Counted from the stretch's first letter, positions 20,930-33,137 are shown. The stretch is DNA of 64,000 nucleotides from Tolypeutes matacus (GCA_026826555.1 JAKSZT010054396.1:20456887-20520886), one strand, 5' to 3'. Program-made: numbers and translations. Notes: generated from the sequence alone by a model not told the origin.

Positions 20930-21400
20930 CCAAAATAAATATCATTATACCCTCTTCCTAGATTTAATAATTATTAACACTTTACCATCAATACTCCACC
21001 AAATTCCTAATGCTGAAGTATATTAAAGATAATTACCAAGGTCATGACTTTCATCCTTAAAAATTTAGTATGCATCTCTAGAAAATAAGTACAGACCACC
21101 TCCTGTGTAGCCACAATACTCTTATCTCACCTGACAGAATTGCCAGGCATGACTTAGTCCAGTCCCTGTCCTGTTGTCCCAAAATGTCTTTTACAGCTGA
21201 TTTATTCAAAGTAGGATCCAACAAAGGATCATATGTTACATTTGGTTGTTATGTCTTTTTTTTTAAGGAGGTACAAGGGGTTGAACCCAGGACCTTGTAC
21301 ATGGGAAGCAGGCTTTCAGCCACTGAGCTACATCCACTTCTCTGGTTGTTATGTCTTTTAAGTCTCCTTTAATCTAGAAGGAAGGTGTACATGAGAAAGC
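20930..21400. mobile_element. Old dispersed repeat (L1M-like, uncertain), interrupted by a SINE
   Basis: TGTCTTTTACAGCTGATTTATTC, AGGATCCAACAAAGGATCATA and GGTTGTTATGTCTTTTAAGTCTC are a phrase order I know from an old mammalian interspersed element. Related pieces recur at 21720-22600 and 23220-23460 in the same direction. I cannot name the subfamily. Confidence 0.4.
21243..21359 (-). mobile_element. Short monomeric DAS-SINE-type element with 17 bp target duplications
   Basis: The 83 bp body (21260-21342) reads on the minus strand as a tRNA-like sequence: A box TGTAGCTCAGTGG and B box GGTTCAACCCC, followed by a short A-rich end. It is flanked by perfect 17 bp copies of TGGTTGTTATGTCTTTT (21243-21259 and 21343-21359), next to a TT/AAAA-type site on the minus strand. 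Almost nothing but the tRNA-derived part is present. Divergence from a tRNA and the missing CCA context argue against a real tRNA gene. Confidence 0.92.
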
Positions 21401-21409
21401 ACAAATAAA

Positions 21410-21545
21410 GAGAGAGGATTATGGAACAAGTTCCAGGTTAGGAATAGATAGATATAGTTTTAGTCCAAGCTCTGCCATCAACTGGCTGTCTGCCATCGAG
21501 TACAGTGCTTAGCCCCCTGGGCCCCACTGATCTCATCTATATAAT
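21410..21545 (+). mobile_element. MIR fragment
   Basis: TAGTCCAAGCTCTGCCATCAACTGGCTG and GCCCCACTGATCTCATCTAT follow sense MIR order, diverged. Confidence 0.5.
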
Positions 21546-21640
21546 TCATTCATTCACTTATTTGTGCTTCATTTAACAAGTATTTATTAGTGCCCAGTAT
21601 GGCTTGGTTCCCACACTGGGCGCAAAGTCGGCTTTCAGAA
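21546..21640 (-). mobile_element. L2 3' end, antisense
   Basis: ATTCATTCACTTATTTGTGC, AACAAGTATTTATTAGTGCC and CCACACTGGGCGC match an antisense L2 terminus. Confidence 0.6.
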
Positions 21641-21719
21641 AATGATAAGAGTTCTATAATTCTAATTCTTGTGCCTTGCCTATGCCAGGATCCATCTTGC
21701 TGTTTTCTCTCCATTTTCA

Positions 21720-22600
21720 TGGCACTGATTTATTGAGGAGACCGGGTCAGTTGTGCTGTAGAAAGTGTCACAATTTTCGAATATTTTGAATATTGTCTGA
21801 TATTTCCCCTTGTGTTATCATCTATCTTGTTCTACTACTTCCTGAATTTTCTGTAACTCAGAAGTAGTATCTAATGGCTTGAATAGATTTGGGTGAAATG
21901 TTTTTATGAGGATATTTCATAGGTGGTGCTGTATGCTTTATATTGCATCTCATCAGGAGCTACACACTGTCTGGCTGTCCCACATTTGCAGTGCCAAGGC
22001 TGATCATGTGTTTAGGTCATGGCTGCCTGATACCTGCCCCCAACTCCCTATCCCCTCCCACCTCCTTTAGAGGCACATTTCCCCCTTTGGTATTAATGAG
22101 TAATCTTTTGAGGGATGGGTAGCGTTTTGATAGCATGTGAATTGAATTCCCCATCAACCTTTTACCTATTGCCCATGGATGGTCCTTGCTTGAAACTTAT
22201 TTCTTTAGAGGTTGCAAAATGGTGATTTTCTAATGTATCATTCTTTCTATATTTATTAACTGGTATTCACTCATAAAGAAGACCTTCCGTCATCAGTGGG
22301 GACTTAATAGTTATCCTAAAATAGAGTTCCTGCTGGAAAAGAACACAATTCTTTCCCTTTATTTACCAATTTTCAGAGTAAGGAATTGGTATAACGGTCT
22401 ACTCCAATGATAACAGATGAAGATTTGTTTGCTTGTTTGCTTTCTCTCTCTCTCTCCCTTACTATGGACTCATGGATTCTTTAGATATTCAATTCTTTAT
22501 AGTCAGTTTTTCATGTTGATGCTTAAATTGTCCCAACTATGTGGGTGCCTCTTCAAGTTGGCTTCTTTTGGGAAAATGTTTGATGAAAAATAATTTAAAA
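21720..22600. mobile_element. Old dispersed repeat, longer fragment (L1M-like, uncertain)
   Basis: GCACTGATTTATTGAGGAG, TTCCTGAATTTTCTGTAACTC, GTTGCAAAATGGTGATTTTC, TATTTATTAACTGGTATTCACTC and ACTATGGACTCATGGATTC are diagnostic of the same old repeat type as at 20930. A short CT run lies at 22442-22456. No coding capacity. Confidence 0.45.
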
Positions 22601-23219
22601 ATATCCTCAGCAGAGAACACATCTAAGAACTTGTCTTTGTCTAGTACTGAGATAGATACTAGGCCAAGAAGGCCACATTCACAGACTTGGGTTCTTCTCT
22701 ACGCACTAAAGAGATAAGTCCTAAAAGTCTTAGTGAATAGTCAAGAACAAACTGCTGAGTGACTCCAAGTTTCAACCTTAGGCTTCATGCGAGAGCAAGT
22801 TTGCTTTTGAGTGTGGCCTCCTTCACCGGGCAAACGGGGCAAATTGACTCAGCTGTGGCCTCCCAAGGACGCAGCCAGGTAGCTAGTTCAGCAGATAGTA
22901 ACAAGTGACTCAAATCTACAAAAATACAAGTCAGAACCAGATGTGGGGTCCGTTTCTGTTTTCCTGTCTGACTTAGAAGCACAGTGTTTGCTCTGTTTCA
23001 GCTGTTCTCCATAATAGCAGTTACAAACGCCAGATCAAAATGAGCTCAGCTTTTGAGGCATCTCATGTTTGGGGGCTGGGGTGTAGATGAGGGGGAGTTG
23101 AGAAAAGCAGGTGTTGGGGAAAGAATGGTGTGCTCTTGCCTCAGTGAACATAAAATGTGACAGAGGCCTGCCCTGCCTAGGCTTGGGGTGATGATCAAAT
23201 GGCAATATATAGCATGTGA
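22601..23219. other. No recognised feature
   Basis: No repeat, RNA or coding signal I can support. Confidence 0.5.
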
Positions 23220-23460
23220 AAACATTAGGCTGATTAAAAGATTTATTGTTGGGTCATAATCAGTAGGAGGATGCTGGCCAGTTGTCCTGTAGAGTGTATC
23301 ACAATTCTGGAATTGTCTGCTTTATTTCCCCCTTGTGGCATCATTTATCTTGTTCATCTACCACCTGTATGTTCTCAAATTTGCAAATAGGAGCAAAAGG
23401 CTTGATTAGATTCTGGCGAACTATTTCAGACAGGAATATTTTGGAGGCCTAATTAAAACT
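23220..23460. mobile_element. Old dispersed repeat, small fragment
   Basis: Parallels 21720-21900: GTTGTCCTGTAGAGTGTATCACAATT, then TTTCCCCCTTGTGGCATCATTTATC and TTCTCAAATTTG. It looks like a second fragment of the same family. Confidence 0.4.
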
Positions 23461-23468
23461 TCTAAACT

Positions 23469-23680
23469 TATAATAATTACAGTAGTTAGCATTTATTCAA
23501 TGCTTAACTTATGTAACTCTTTCAACTGTCTCTTTGAGATTGGTGCTGTATTATTCCCATTTTACAGATGAGGAAACCAAGGTGCAACAAGGCTAAGTAA
23601 CATGCCCAGGATCAGTGGCAGATCTAGGATTTGAACCTGAGTTACTGAGCTCCAAAGTTGGGGCTCTTAACTACTCTTCT
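23469..23680 (-). mobile_element. MIR, nearly full-length, antisense
   Basis: CATTTTACAGATGAGGAAAC, then AGGCTAAGTAACATGCCCAG, GTGGCAGATCTAGGATTTG and CTCTTAACTACTCTT form a textbook antisense MIR. Confidence 0.9.
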
Positions 23681-24524
23681 GTAAATTATACTTTTTGGAG
23701 AAAGCTGTAATGGATGTCTACATTATTTGACACTTGAATCTTTTCAAAAATTTTCAAATTCAAATTCATCTGACTTTTTAAAGTTGGGCTTCTATGGAGC
23801 AGAAGAATATTGGAGGTGATGATCTTTTAGCCGACAAGATGACTAAAACACAAAATTTTCATCCAGGATAGAGGCTATTCATAGACTTAATGTGCTACAG
23901 TCACCTTCTGTAGTTGGTACCTGGAAGGACTTGACCAGCTTCCAAGAAATGCAAAGCTGATACTTTGTTATTTGCTGTTACACGGAAGACCATATATGCA
24001 CTTGAGACTGCTTATTGCCTATCGCAGGGCATTCATGGGCCCACACGTGTATGGGGGTGACTCAGGCTCCTTTCCTTGCATTTTGTGTTAGGAGAGGTTG
24101 TCTAAGGTAGTGTTAAGCCTATGAACTAGAGAGCAAAGCTGCCTGCATTTGCAAGTGTAGTGCATGGTAATCACGCAGGAAAGGCCAGCCACTGTGATTC
24201 GGATGGATGGCTTTCTTAACTCAAAAATGGGCTCTGAAGAGAACCTTTGCTCCCTTCTCTGGAGATTAAGAGAAACACTAGACCAAAGATGCTCAACCTG
24301 GGTCTGATACCACCTCCTGAGTGCAACCTAGTCCAGGTGGGATGTCACAACAGTCATAACAATGACTAGGAATTCCCCTCCCCCCCCACTATTACACCTG
24401 TGGCCTGGGACAAACTGGTGCTAATCCCCACACAGCAAGTGTCTTTGAAGTATCACTTCCTGTGGATCCTTCCTGCTGCGCGGCTCAGTGTCTTGAAAAG
24501 AGCTTTGAAGTTCCATTGACCCCG
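23681..24524. other. No recognised feature
   Basis: Unique-looking. No gene or confident repeat. Confidence 0.5.
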
Positions 24525-24700
24525 CTAGAATTCCCAGTTTCCCCACAGAGTAGCTGTGTGACTTTGGGCAAGTGACCCAGCTTTTCTGAGCTCCATCTTC
24601 CCATCTGAGACAATACCTATCATGAAGTCACTGTGAGGATTTAAAACAAATAATATATAAAACAGAGCTCCTGGACCACTCAAAAGCTCCCTCCTCTGAC
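24525..24700 (+). mobile_element. MIR
   Basis: AGTAGCTGTGTGACTTTGGGCAAGTGACCC, followed by CATCTTCCCATCTGAG and GTGAGGATTTAAAACAAATAA, is a clear sense MIR. Confidence 0.85.
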
Positions 24701-24948
24701 TGTGACCAACCGCCAAGACCGCTGGGGTTGTCGCAAAGTGCATGGGAACGAAGGAGCTGTTTTAGCAGGCAGAGTTGGGACTTTAAATAATGAAAGTTGT
24801 TTTTTTCAAAACTACTTTTTTCAATCTGCTTATCACCCCTCACCCCACTCCAAATAGAGATTGGTAAAATACTGTGAGAACTGCGAATTACTGAACTAGA
24901 TGATCCCAATAAAGGCACAATTTGTTCTTAAAGACTAAAACGTTCACA

Positions 24949-24972
24949 CCTTACATCTGAAAAGATGTAAGG
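24949..24972. other. Perfect 10 bp hairpin with GAAA loop
   Basis: CCTTACATCT (24949-24958), loop GAAA, then AGATGTAAGG (24963-24972). An 18-base A run follows at about 24981. I know no RNA family of this form. Confidence 0.6.
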
Positions 24973-25379
24973 TTGAATCTTTAAAAAAAAAAAAAAAAAA
25001 TCAAAATACAAGTGGGCACAATCTTGGTTTCCTTAAGCCTGAATCCTGACAAGGAAGCTAGACTGGAGGCACATCTGGCAACGTGTTCTAGATTCTAAAA
25101 AGTGCGTCGCAGCTCCTTTTCAGATGCCGTGTCCCTGTGTGTGGTCCTCAGCCACCCGCTGTTGCCAGTCATGGGACATTCTTAGGATCTGGACACTTTT
25201 GTTTCAGCCCCCTGAAAGGAAGGAACCTATTTGTTGAGGACTATGTGAAAATCAGGTTGGGAAGAATTTTCAGGGAAATATCTCCATAAATTGTGTGCAA
25301 ATACAAAACTAACAGGCACATGAAAGATTTGTATTTTGAAAACAGAACCCCAGTGGGATTCTCTCAGCAGAAAATGAAA
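24973..25379. other. No gene; A-tract only
   Basis: Contains a run of about 18 As (24981-24998). The remainder is unassigned. Confidence 0.5.
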
Positions 25380-25720
25380 AGGTCTTCTTAACATTCAGTT
25401 GAACTATTAGAGCCATTTTTGCTGTCGCAAGCACTAATGCAGGTACAGCCACTGTCACAGCCTCAGAGAGCAGCGCAGCAAATTAGCAAGGTTTTAACTT
25501 GGCTGCAAATATCAAGCTGGCTGCTTGTCATTATGCAAAAAGGGACGAGGGTGGGAGGGGGGCCCACACCTAGCGGCAAAGCACATTATAATTGTTTAAG
25601 CAAGCCCCACAAGTCATGCATTTCAATTATTTGTTCAAAGCAGCCTGCAATTAGGAGTTGCAAACAAGGCTTTTGAATGCAAAGTCAGACAATTAAAATG
25701 TTTCATGAGTGCATTAGAGA
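25380..25720. promoter_or_regulatory. Candidate conserved enhancer-like block
   Basis: Repeat-free stretch dense in homeodomain-core and POU-like words: AATTAGC, TTATGCAAA, ATAATTG, ATGCATTTCAATTA, CAATTAGG and CAATTAAAA. It also has TTGTTCAAAG and AACAAGG, which could be SOX/TCF-type. This composition is common in conserved developmental enhancers, but no conservation data are available here. Confidence 0.3.
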
Positions 25721-28700
25721 AAGAAGTTCTGAATTAGCACTTTGAATACACAAGACCTCTTTTTCTAATCTCTATTCCCTTTCACTCTCTGGAAAAAAGA
25801 GTGTGTGTATGTTTGTGAAAAGGGAAAGAGACATTTTGGGCTGTGATGGAGGTGATTTAGGTGTTTACTTATTTATATCAAATGCCTGGCTAATCCAGGG
25901 AAGATTGAACTATCCTAATCGGCTACTCGTGCATTTCAATGTCTCTTGTTACTTGCGAGATAGTCCTTGTCCCAGCATAATGGCCCAGGTGCCAAAACCC
26001 CTCTCCCAGGGGGGTCGTAAATCACTTTAAGCATCTCTCCTCCCTCTTCCCTCACCACTCCCCACTTTCCTTTGAAGAAGCGGGTCTGTTTGAACCTGTG
26101 ATTTGTGACTTTCCAGTATTTAGGGTACAACACTGAGCTGGTTGTGCTAACACAGGATGGAGGGAACGTGTGCACTGGACAGCGTTGGGATCAGGGAAGA
26201 GAAAGCTGTGTGTTCTGAGGTTGCTGGTGAACAGAAGCTGGCTGCTCTGGGGCAGCATGTAAGATACACTAACCTGCCTCATTTCTTTGAAGGAAGACCA
26301 GCTGCTAAACTCCTTCCCCTCCCCCACCCACATCCCTACCCACACATTCCCTTCTCCAACCCACAAATACCCTGCAAAACTTTAGATTTTACTTTATGAT
26401 TTAGCATACTTTAGTACCCCTTTTAAATGTTTTATTAGAGAGGAGGGTTTATCAAACATGTGGGGAAAAGTGAATGTTCTTCTGTGAACCCTTTTTCCCC
26501 TTTAGTGAGGCTTCCTAAAAAGCATTACTTGTACTAGTAATCAACCATTACTACAAAGGGGCTGCAGCCCAAGCACTTTATATTATTATTCAATATGTGA
26601 GATTAACCAGTAAGAGCCAGACGATTTAAAGTGAAGATTACCAATGTATCAGTTTAATGTATGCATGTGTGTGTGTGCATGCCTAATTTGGGAGTCTAGT
26701 GGCTAGTAGCCTTAATTATCATTTCCTGACTGTAGCTGATTTAGGAAAGATCATTTAAATAATCCTATTTGTCCTCTTTTAAAAGGAAAACATCTTTTAT
26801 TTTAAAAGCTATATAGCTCGTGTAGGAGGAAGTTCTGAAAAAAAAATACAAAAATAAAAATCACCCTCTACCTGGTTATTTTGAACAGTACTTGTGCTAT
26901 TCTTTATTAATTACTTCGCCTCCAAAAATTATTGAGGATTCAAAGCACTGTTAATGTGACAGCTATCTGATAGATTGATGATCCTTTATATAGTTTTTCC
27001 CTGGGAAATATTTTTATAGGACTACATAAAAAATATTGAGTTTTTTCCCCCAATTAGGCCAGGCATAACTAAGGATGCTGATGAATATTAAAATAATGCG
27101 TGAGATCTGTAGGTACAACAAAACAGATCCTTTCTTTTTTTAGTTGGCATAGTTTCAGAAATCTGACTTTTTTTTTTCAACTCTGGCATTTTAAATCTCT
27201 ATTGAAATGCCCAACGTGATAAATGGAATCAATCTAGAGTGATTGGTTTTTGTAACCTTTATATATGTTTTGCCAATTTGATTTTGAAAGTATTAAGTGC
27301 CATAAAATCTTTTAAAGTCTTTGATTTTAAAATCAAAATTGCTTCACATCTTTTACCTTAGGCTTGTCTCAGGTAATTTACAATAGAAAGAGGTGGGGGG
27401 AAGGAAGGCAGCTGTGGGGAAGCCATGCATAAAAATCACACTTAGGTGCCACCTAATTTTCTTCCCCACAATACGCTTAAAAAACATCTGCCCTAAATGG
27501 GAAACTTTAATCTGAAAGTGAAACCCACTAAGATAAATGACAGCCAGGTCATAAATTAAACTGTTGGAAAATGACAAACAATACATTATATCAGATTCGA
27601 TTATTTCTATATTGTTTCACAACTTTTAGGCCCCGCTCATTTATTTACTCATTAGGTTTATGAGTATTATTAGTTCTTTTTCCCGAAAGAAGTCATTTAC
27701 TCAGAGGATGTGCCTACAAGTTGTACCAACACAGCTGAGAGTTAAACTCTAAACAGACTGAAAACTAACCCTCAGGCTTCCTGAGGTCAACTCTGGGAAA
27801 GAAGAAAAAGAAGTACCTAAATGTTTTCCTCTCAGGCTACTATCACAAGTAGATATTCCTCCTGAGGATGAATAAAAGAGACAAGGCAGTTGCTACTGTA
27901 AAGAAAAAGAGTGCGCAGAGCCTTTCCAGGTCTTGCTTTTCTTGAACTTGATTCTCGGGTCTCCAAGGTCCGACAGGTAAGCTGGAAGACACAGCTGCGA
28001 CTTTTCCAGGAGGAATCCAAGGGGAAGCGCCCCCAGCTATCCCCATATTGCTCCCATTTACATTGAACATTTCATTCCAATCCATTTCACAAGCAAGAGG
28101 TAGTGGGAATCTTGCCACCGAAATGCCACCATCTCTGGAACCAAGGGCCGGAAGCCAGCCAGCCCTTTGGATATCTCAGTAGGAGGCAGAGAGGAGTTTC
28201 TGCTGAAGGACACTAGTACAAACGCCTTTTATGCGAGGGGACATGGGAATACTTCAAATTATCTACCTTCAAAAGCCGAGTGTTTGAGTCGCTACCCGAG
28301 AACAGATTCCTGAGTCTGTGAGAGGGAAAAACAAAGGTGTTCAGGGCTGGGTAACGGGATGAAGGCTTTTCCCAGCAGTAGAATTCAAGGATGATGAAAG
28401 TAAGATGCAGCAGAATGTAAAACAAATTGTGCTCTGAAGGGTGGAAAATATAGATTTGAAAGTTAAGTGTCTGGAACAAGAGAGAGATGAGTCACTGGAA
28501 TTTACAAGTTACTATAGGAAACAAAGATAAAGAGATCATGAGAGGAGTCGTAATGCTGGTAGCAAAACGGGCGTTTTGTCAACTACAAAACTAGACGGTG
28601 GCAGAAACTGTTCATCAACTCAGGAAAGGGATGGTAATTATGGAAGACAACAGCAGATAACATTTACGGAGGGACCTACAGAGACAAAATTGGGTGTTTG

Positions 28701-29085
28701 GCAATTATGTAAAAGGTAACACAGATTTTTCTTGTTCTTCAAAATGGTAAATCAGAGAAAATTAGAATCTGGAGGGTGTTCACAGTTTCCAATCCCAGAG
28801 GCAGTAAAGTTTGGCTTCCCAGAGGGCAGTGGAGTTGTAGCCACGGGGAAACCGCTTTCCTTTGTACCAAACAGCATGTTTCTCTTCTGTTAAGGTAGGA
28901 AATACATTTAGCTTTTCAAACTTTTGGGTGTGGATGTAAAATATAACACTGTATAAACACTCCACAGACCGAGAAATATAACATTGCTGGCTCCTCAGTG
29001 TGTCCTGCCCTGCTCTTCCCAACCACAAGTCCCTCCTTCCCCTAGAGGTACTATCCTGACTTTCATGGTAACAATTCCTTTGCTT
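25721..29085. other. Repeat-poor interval without genes
   Basis: I recognise almost no interspersed repeats over about 3.4 kb, unusual for this window. Overlapping short frames near 26050-26400 and 27830-28120 on both strands have no recognisable products. A perfect AP-1-like TGAGTCA lies near 28488. The interval could contain regulatory elements. Confidence 0.4.
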
Positions 29086-29362
29086 TTTTTTTTTTTTTTA
29101 AATATACTTTTACTATCTATGTATACATCCCCGAATCATATTGTTTAGCTTTGTCCATTTTTGAACTGTATATTTCTGTACAGATATATAGAGAAAAGAA
29201 ACCACACTCTAAGAATTTTTTTTGTGTCTGGCTTCTTTTGCTAAACATTGTTTTTTTTAGAGTTATCCATGTTGTGTATGAGTATAGTTTGTGTAGAATA
29301 TTCCATTCTGTGAATGTATCACAATTTGTTTACCCATTCAATTGTTTACAAACATTTGGGCT

Positions 29363-29737
29363 TGTGGCAGAGATTGATAGCAAGTCACCCTACCTGGGCA
29401 CCTCTTCTCCCTGGGCACATCTGGACTACATTTCCCAGCCTCCCTTCCATTAAACTCTGGACATGGGTTCTGGTCTGGCCTATACCACGTATGATCCTCT
29501 GCGATATTTCCCTTTCTGCTGGACTGAAGATGACCTCCAGGTGACCTCCGGAGCCACGTGTAGAAAATGTTAAAACCAAGATACAGAAAACCTAGATTCT
29601 GGAATAACCAGTGGGATGAGTGCTCCCTCTCTAGGAGCTTCCATGTGTGACTATTATGTGAGGAAGAAATAACTTTTTATTGAGCAAGATACTTAGAGTT
29701 GAGGGGTGATCTGTGACAGCAGCTAGCTAGCTTAACA
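29363..29737 (+). mobile_element. LTR-like insertion within old L1
   Basis: The L1 pattern stops at CATTTGGGC and resumes at GTTGTCTCCAGTCTTGG. The intervening 375 bases start TGTGG and end AACA, contain GACTACATTTCCCAGCCTCCC, and finish with a GAAATAACTTTTTATTGAGC / CTGTGACAGCAGC phrase familiar from mammalian LTR ends. I found no matching target duplication, so the class is uncertain. Confidence 0.5.
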
Positions 29738-31990
29738 CGAAGTTGTCTCCAGTCTTGGTAATTATGAACAATACTGGTATGCACTTTCTTGCACATGTAT
29801 CTTAATGTCCACATTTCTGTAGGGTATACACTTAGGCAACGTCTATGAGTACCTCCAACTTCATGAGATAATGCCAAACTACTTCCAAAACGCATGACCA
29901 GCTTACACTCTCAGCAGAGTATGAGAGTTCCTGTGCTCTAATCATCGCCAATACTTGGCATTATCAGAATTTTTAACTTTTGCCAGTCTGAAGGGCGGGT
30001 AGTATAAAATGTGTGGTATAAGATTTGCATTTTCCTTAATAACTGAGATTGCCCATATTTTCAGGTATTTATTAGTCATTTGGCTTTTCTCTTGTGTAAA
30101 GTCCCTGTCCAGATCTTTTGCCAATTTTTTTCTTGAGTTATCTTTTTCCTATTGGTCTGTAGGGTTTTAAAAATATATTCTGGATAACCAGGCCCTCATA
30201 TGTTATGTGTTGGCAATTACCTTCACACATTCCATGGCAAAAATTGTCTCTTTTTTTTTTGCTTTTTTAATGCTATCTTTTGGTAAATATAATTTTGATG
30301 AAGTGGAATTTATCAATATTTTTCTTTATGGTTAGTGTTTTCTGAATGCCTTGATTAGGAAGTCATAAAGAAAAGATATTTTCCTAAATTATCTTCTAAA
30401 AATTCTGTGATTTGCCTTTTACATTTAGATTTTTACTCCAGCTGGAATTTATCTTCATGTAGTCATATGGATACCCAATTGTTCCATCACAATTAATTGG
30501 AAAGTCTATCTTTTCCCAGTGTTTTGCTTTGCTACCTCTGTCATATCAAGCACCCATATAGGTAAGGGCCTATTTGGGGGCTCTCTGATTTGTTCCAATG
30601 ATCTATTCGTTTATCTCTGTACCAATTCTACAATATCTTGATAATTATAGCTCTATAATGTCTTGGTTTCTGGTATACCAAAACTTCCCAAGACTTCTTC
30701 AAAAGCATCTTGATGTTTGAACCCCTTTGCATTTTCAAATAATTTTAGAATCATCTTGAATTGTTCTAAAATAACATGCTGAAATTTTTACTGGGATAGC
30801 ATTTAATCTATAAATAAATTTAGGGAGAATTGACAATTTTACTGAATCTTCCAACTCATGCCAACAAACATGACATATCTCTCCAAATATTTAGGTCTCC
30901 ATTAATGTCTCTCAGTTAATTTTTTAAGTGCTAGTATTTTGAAAAAGAAACAATTATTGTTTTCATCTATTTTCAATTAATTTTAGCATATTGATTTTGT
31001 AGCTAGAAACTCCCCAAACTCCTATTAATTCTAGCAATTTATCTGTTGATATTTTTTTAAAGTTTCTATCTACATAATCATATTAACCATGAATAATGAG
31101 TGTTTTATTTCTTTCTTTCTGATCCTTATAACTTCTATTTCTTTTATTGTCTAGGATTTAGTGCAAGGTTGAATGGAAGTGGAGCATCCTCATCTAGTCC
31201 TCAGTCTCAAAGGTAGACCTTTAATATTTTATGATTAAATATGATGTTTACACTAGGGTTTTTGTGGATATACTTTGTCAGATAAAGGGGTTTCTCTTCT
31301 AATTCTAGTTTGCTAAGAGGTTTTTGTTTTTATGTTTTTAATCATAAATAGATTTTTTTTGTGCATAGATTGAGATAATCACCTGGCTTTTCTCCTTTCA
31401 TTTATTAATGCAGATAATCACTTTGATCAAAAGTTAAGTTTGGATATCTGGAATAAACCTTACTTGATCATGATATATTATTAGCCTTTTCAAATATTGT
31501 TGGACTTTGTTTAAAAATAATTTGTTAAGGAATTTTTGCCTTTATGTCCATTTGTGAGATTGATCTATGATTTCCCTTTCTCATCTATGGTCCTTGTGAG
31601 GTTTTGGAATCAAAGTTATATTAGCTTCATAAAATGAGGTGGGATGTCCTCTTTTTTTCTATTCTCTGGAAGATTGGTATAAAAATGTACTTATATCATA
31701 ATGCTCTGTTTGGTAGAACTTGCTGCAGAATCCATCAGGATCTAGCATTTTCTTTTTTGGAAATTAAAAAAAAATTCAATGTATGGTTTCACAACATTTT
31801 AGGTTTTCCATTTCTTCTTGAGTCAGTCATATTTTTCTAGGAATGTATCCACTTTATATCAGTTATCAAATATATAGGTATAAGTGGCTCATAATATCCT
31901 CATTATTTGTTAATTACCTGAAGAATATTTAATAATGTCCCTTTTCTTCATTCTTCATATTGATTATTTGTGCTCCCCCCCTTTTTTTCC

Positions 31991-32247
31991 TTGATTTTAT
32001 TTATTTATTTAACGCCCCGTCCCCTTTGCTGCTTGTACTTGCTGTGTCTATTTGCTGAGCATTTTTATGTATCTGCTTGTCTCCCTTTGTTGGGTCATCT
32101 TACTGTGTCAGCTAACCGCAACACGTGGCCTGTCAGCTCACCATGCACAGGGGCCGACTTGCCTTCATCAGGAGGCCCCGGGAATCAAACCTGGGGCCTC
32201 CCATATAGTAAACAGGAGCCCAACCAGTTGAGCCACAGCCACTTCCC
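31991..32247 (-). mobile_element. DAS-SINE-type monomeric SINE, antisense
   Basis: Minus strand: GGGAAGTGGCTGTGGCTCAA, an A-box-like start; then B-box-like GGTTTGATTCCC near 32190; an unrelated linker of about 150 bases; and an AAATAAATAAATAAAATC tail. It interrupts the L1 pattern. A rough pyrimidine-rich target duplication (CCCCCTTTTTTTCC versus CCCCACTTTTTC) flanks it. Confidence 0.9.
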
Positions 32248-32480
32248 ATACCCCACTTTTTCTTAATCATTCTCAGCTGTGGTTTGTTGGTTTTCAAAAA
32301 ACCAATCCCATTTGTTGATCTTCTTATTGTGTATTTTTCTATTTCGTAAATTGGCCTTTATCTTTATTACTTCCCTATCAGTGCTTTCTGAATTTATTTT
32401 GCAATTCTTTCACATTTGTTTCTATTTTTTTCTTTGTTTTTTTTTTTTGTTAGTTTTTTTTTTTCACATTTGTTTTTAAG

Positions 32481-33137
32481 GCTATTGAGTATCTTTTTAA
32501 TGTTCACTTGGTAAAAGGAATTAATGGTGTGCCATCTGCTATCTCATAGGGTTGAAAAGAGATGAAATCTTGCTTAGCATGAATTCTCATTAGAAGGTGT
32601 ATTAAAGGAAGAATCAAGAACCTCAACATTGGATAATCCATACGTTTGCTTTAAGAGTTGTAAAGGAATACGGTAGTCCCTCTATAGCTTAGGGGTTTAG
32701 TTCTTGATAAGTACCACTGTAAGAAAAGTTGACACTAAGAAACTTGGGACTTTATGGGAAAAAAATAGGATTAGGAGACCAAGAGAGGAAACAAATCTAT
32801 AAAAGCAGAGACTACAACTTCAATAAAGGCAATTTTTATGACATTTCCCATACTTCAACTAGTAATAATGAAATTGTATCATTGGTTTCCAGTGACCATT
32901 TCTTGTTCTATAGAAACTCTTTTTTTTTTTTCAGTTTTAGTAGACTTGAAATTCATTGTGTGTGTATTTAAAATATGCATACTAAGCAGTCTTTTTGCCT
33001 ATGTCAGATACTTTCCCTTAATATCCAATGCTTTTCTGAATTTTTTTGTTCAGGAATTATTGAGTTCACCCTCTATCACTTATATTTCCCTCTCAACAGA
33101 CACTATTGCAATGTATTTATGAGCCCTTAGTTTCTGC
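32481..33137. other. No recognised feature
   Basis: AT-rich; a poly-T run at about 32920-32931. No repeat family is clear. Confidence 0.4.

Larger units (their letters stand above)
29086..32480 (-). mobile_element. Old L1, antisense, 5'-truncated, with nested insertions
   Basis: On plus the order runs from a T-rich tail (29086-29100) through the ORF2 C-terminal region (GTGTCTGGCTTCTTTTGC, TCCATGTTGTGTATGAGTATAG) to the RT region (ATTGATTTTGTAGCTAGAAAC near 30990; a CATCCTCATCTAGTCC equivalent near 31190) and on to about 32450. It parallels 2690-6300 of the younger L1 but is far more diverged, with no readable ORF2. It is interrupted by an LTR-like element (29363-29737) and a SINE (31991-32247). 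Confidence 0.85.

Noticed and set aside
21260..21342. Possible tRNA gene
   Set aside because: A and B boxes are present but it carries perfect target duplications and an A-rich end, so it is a SINE.
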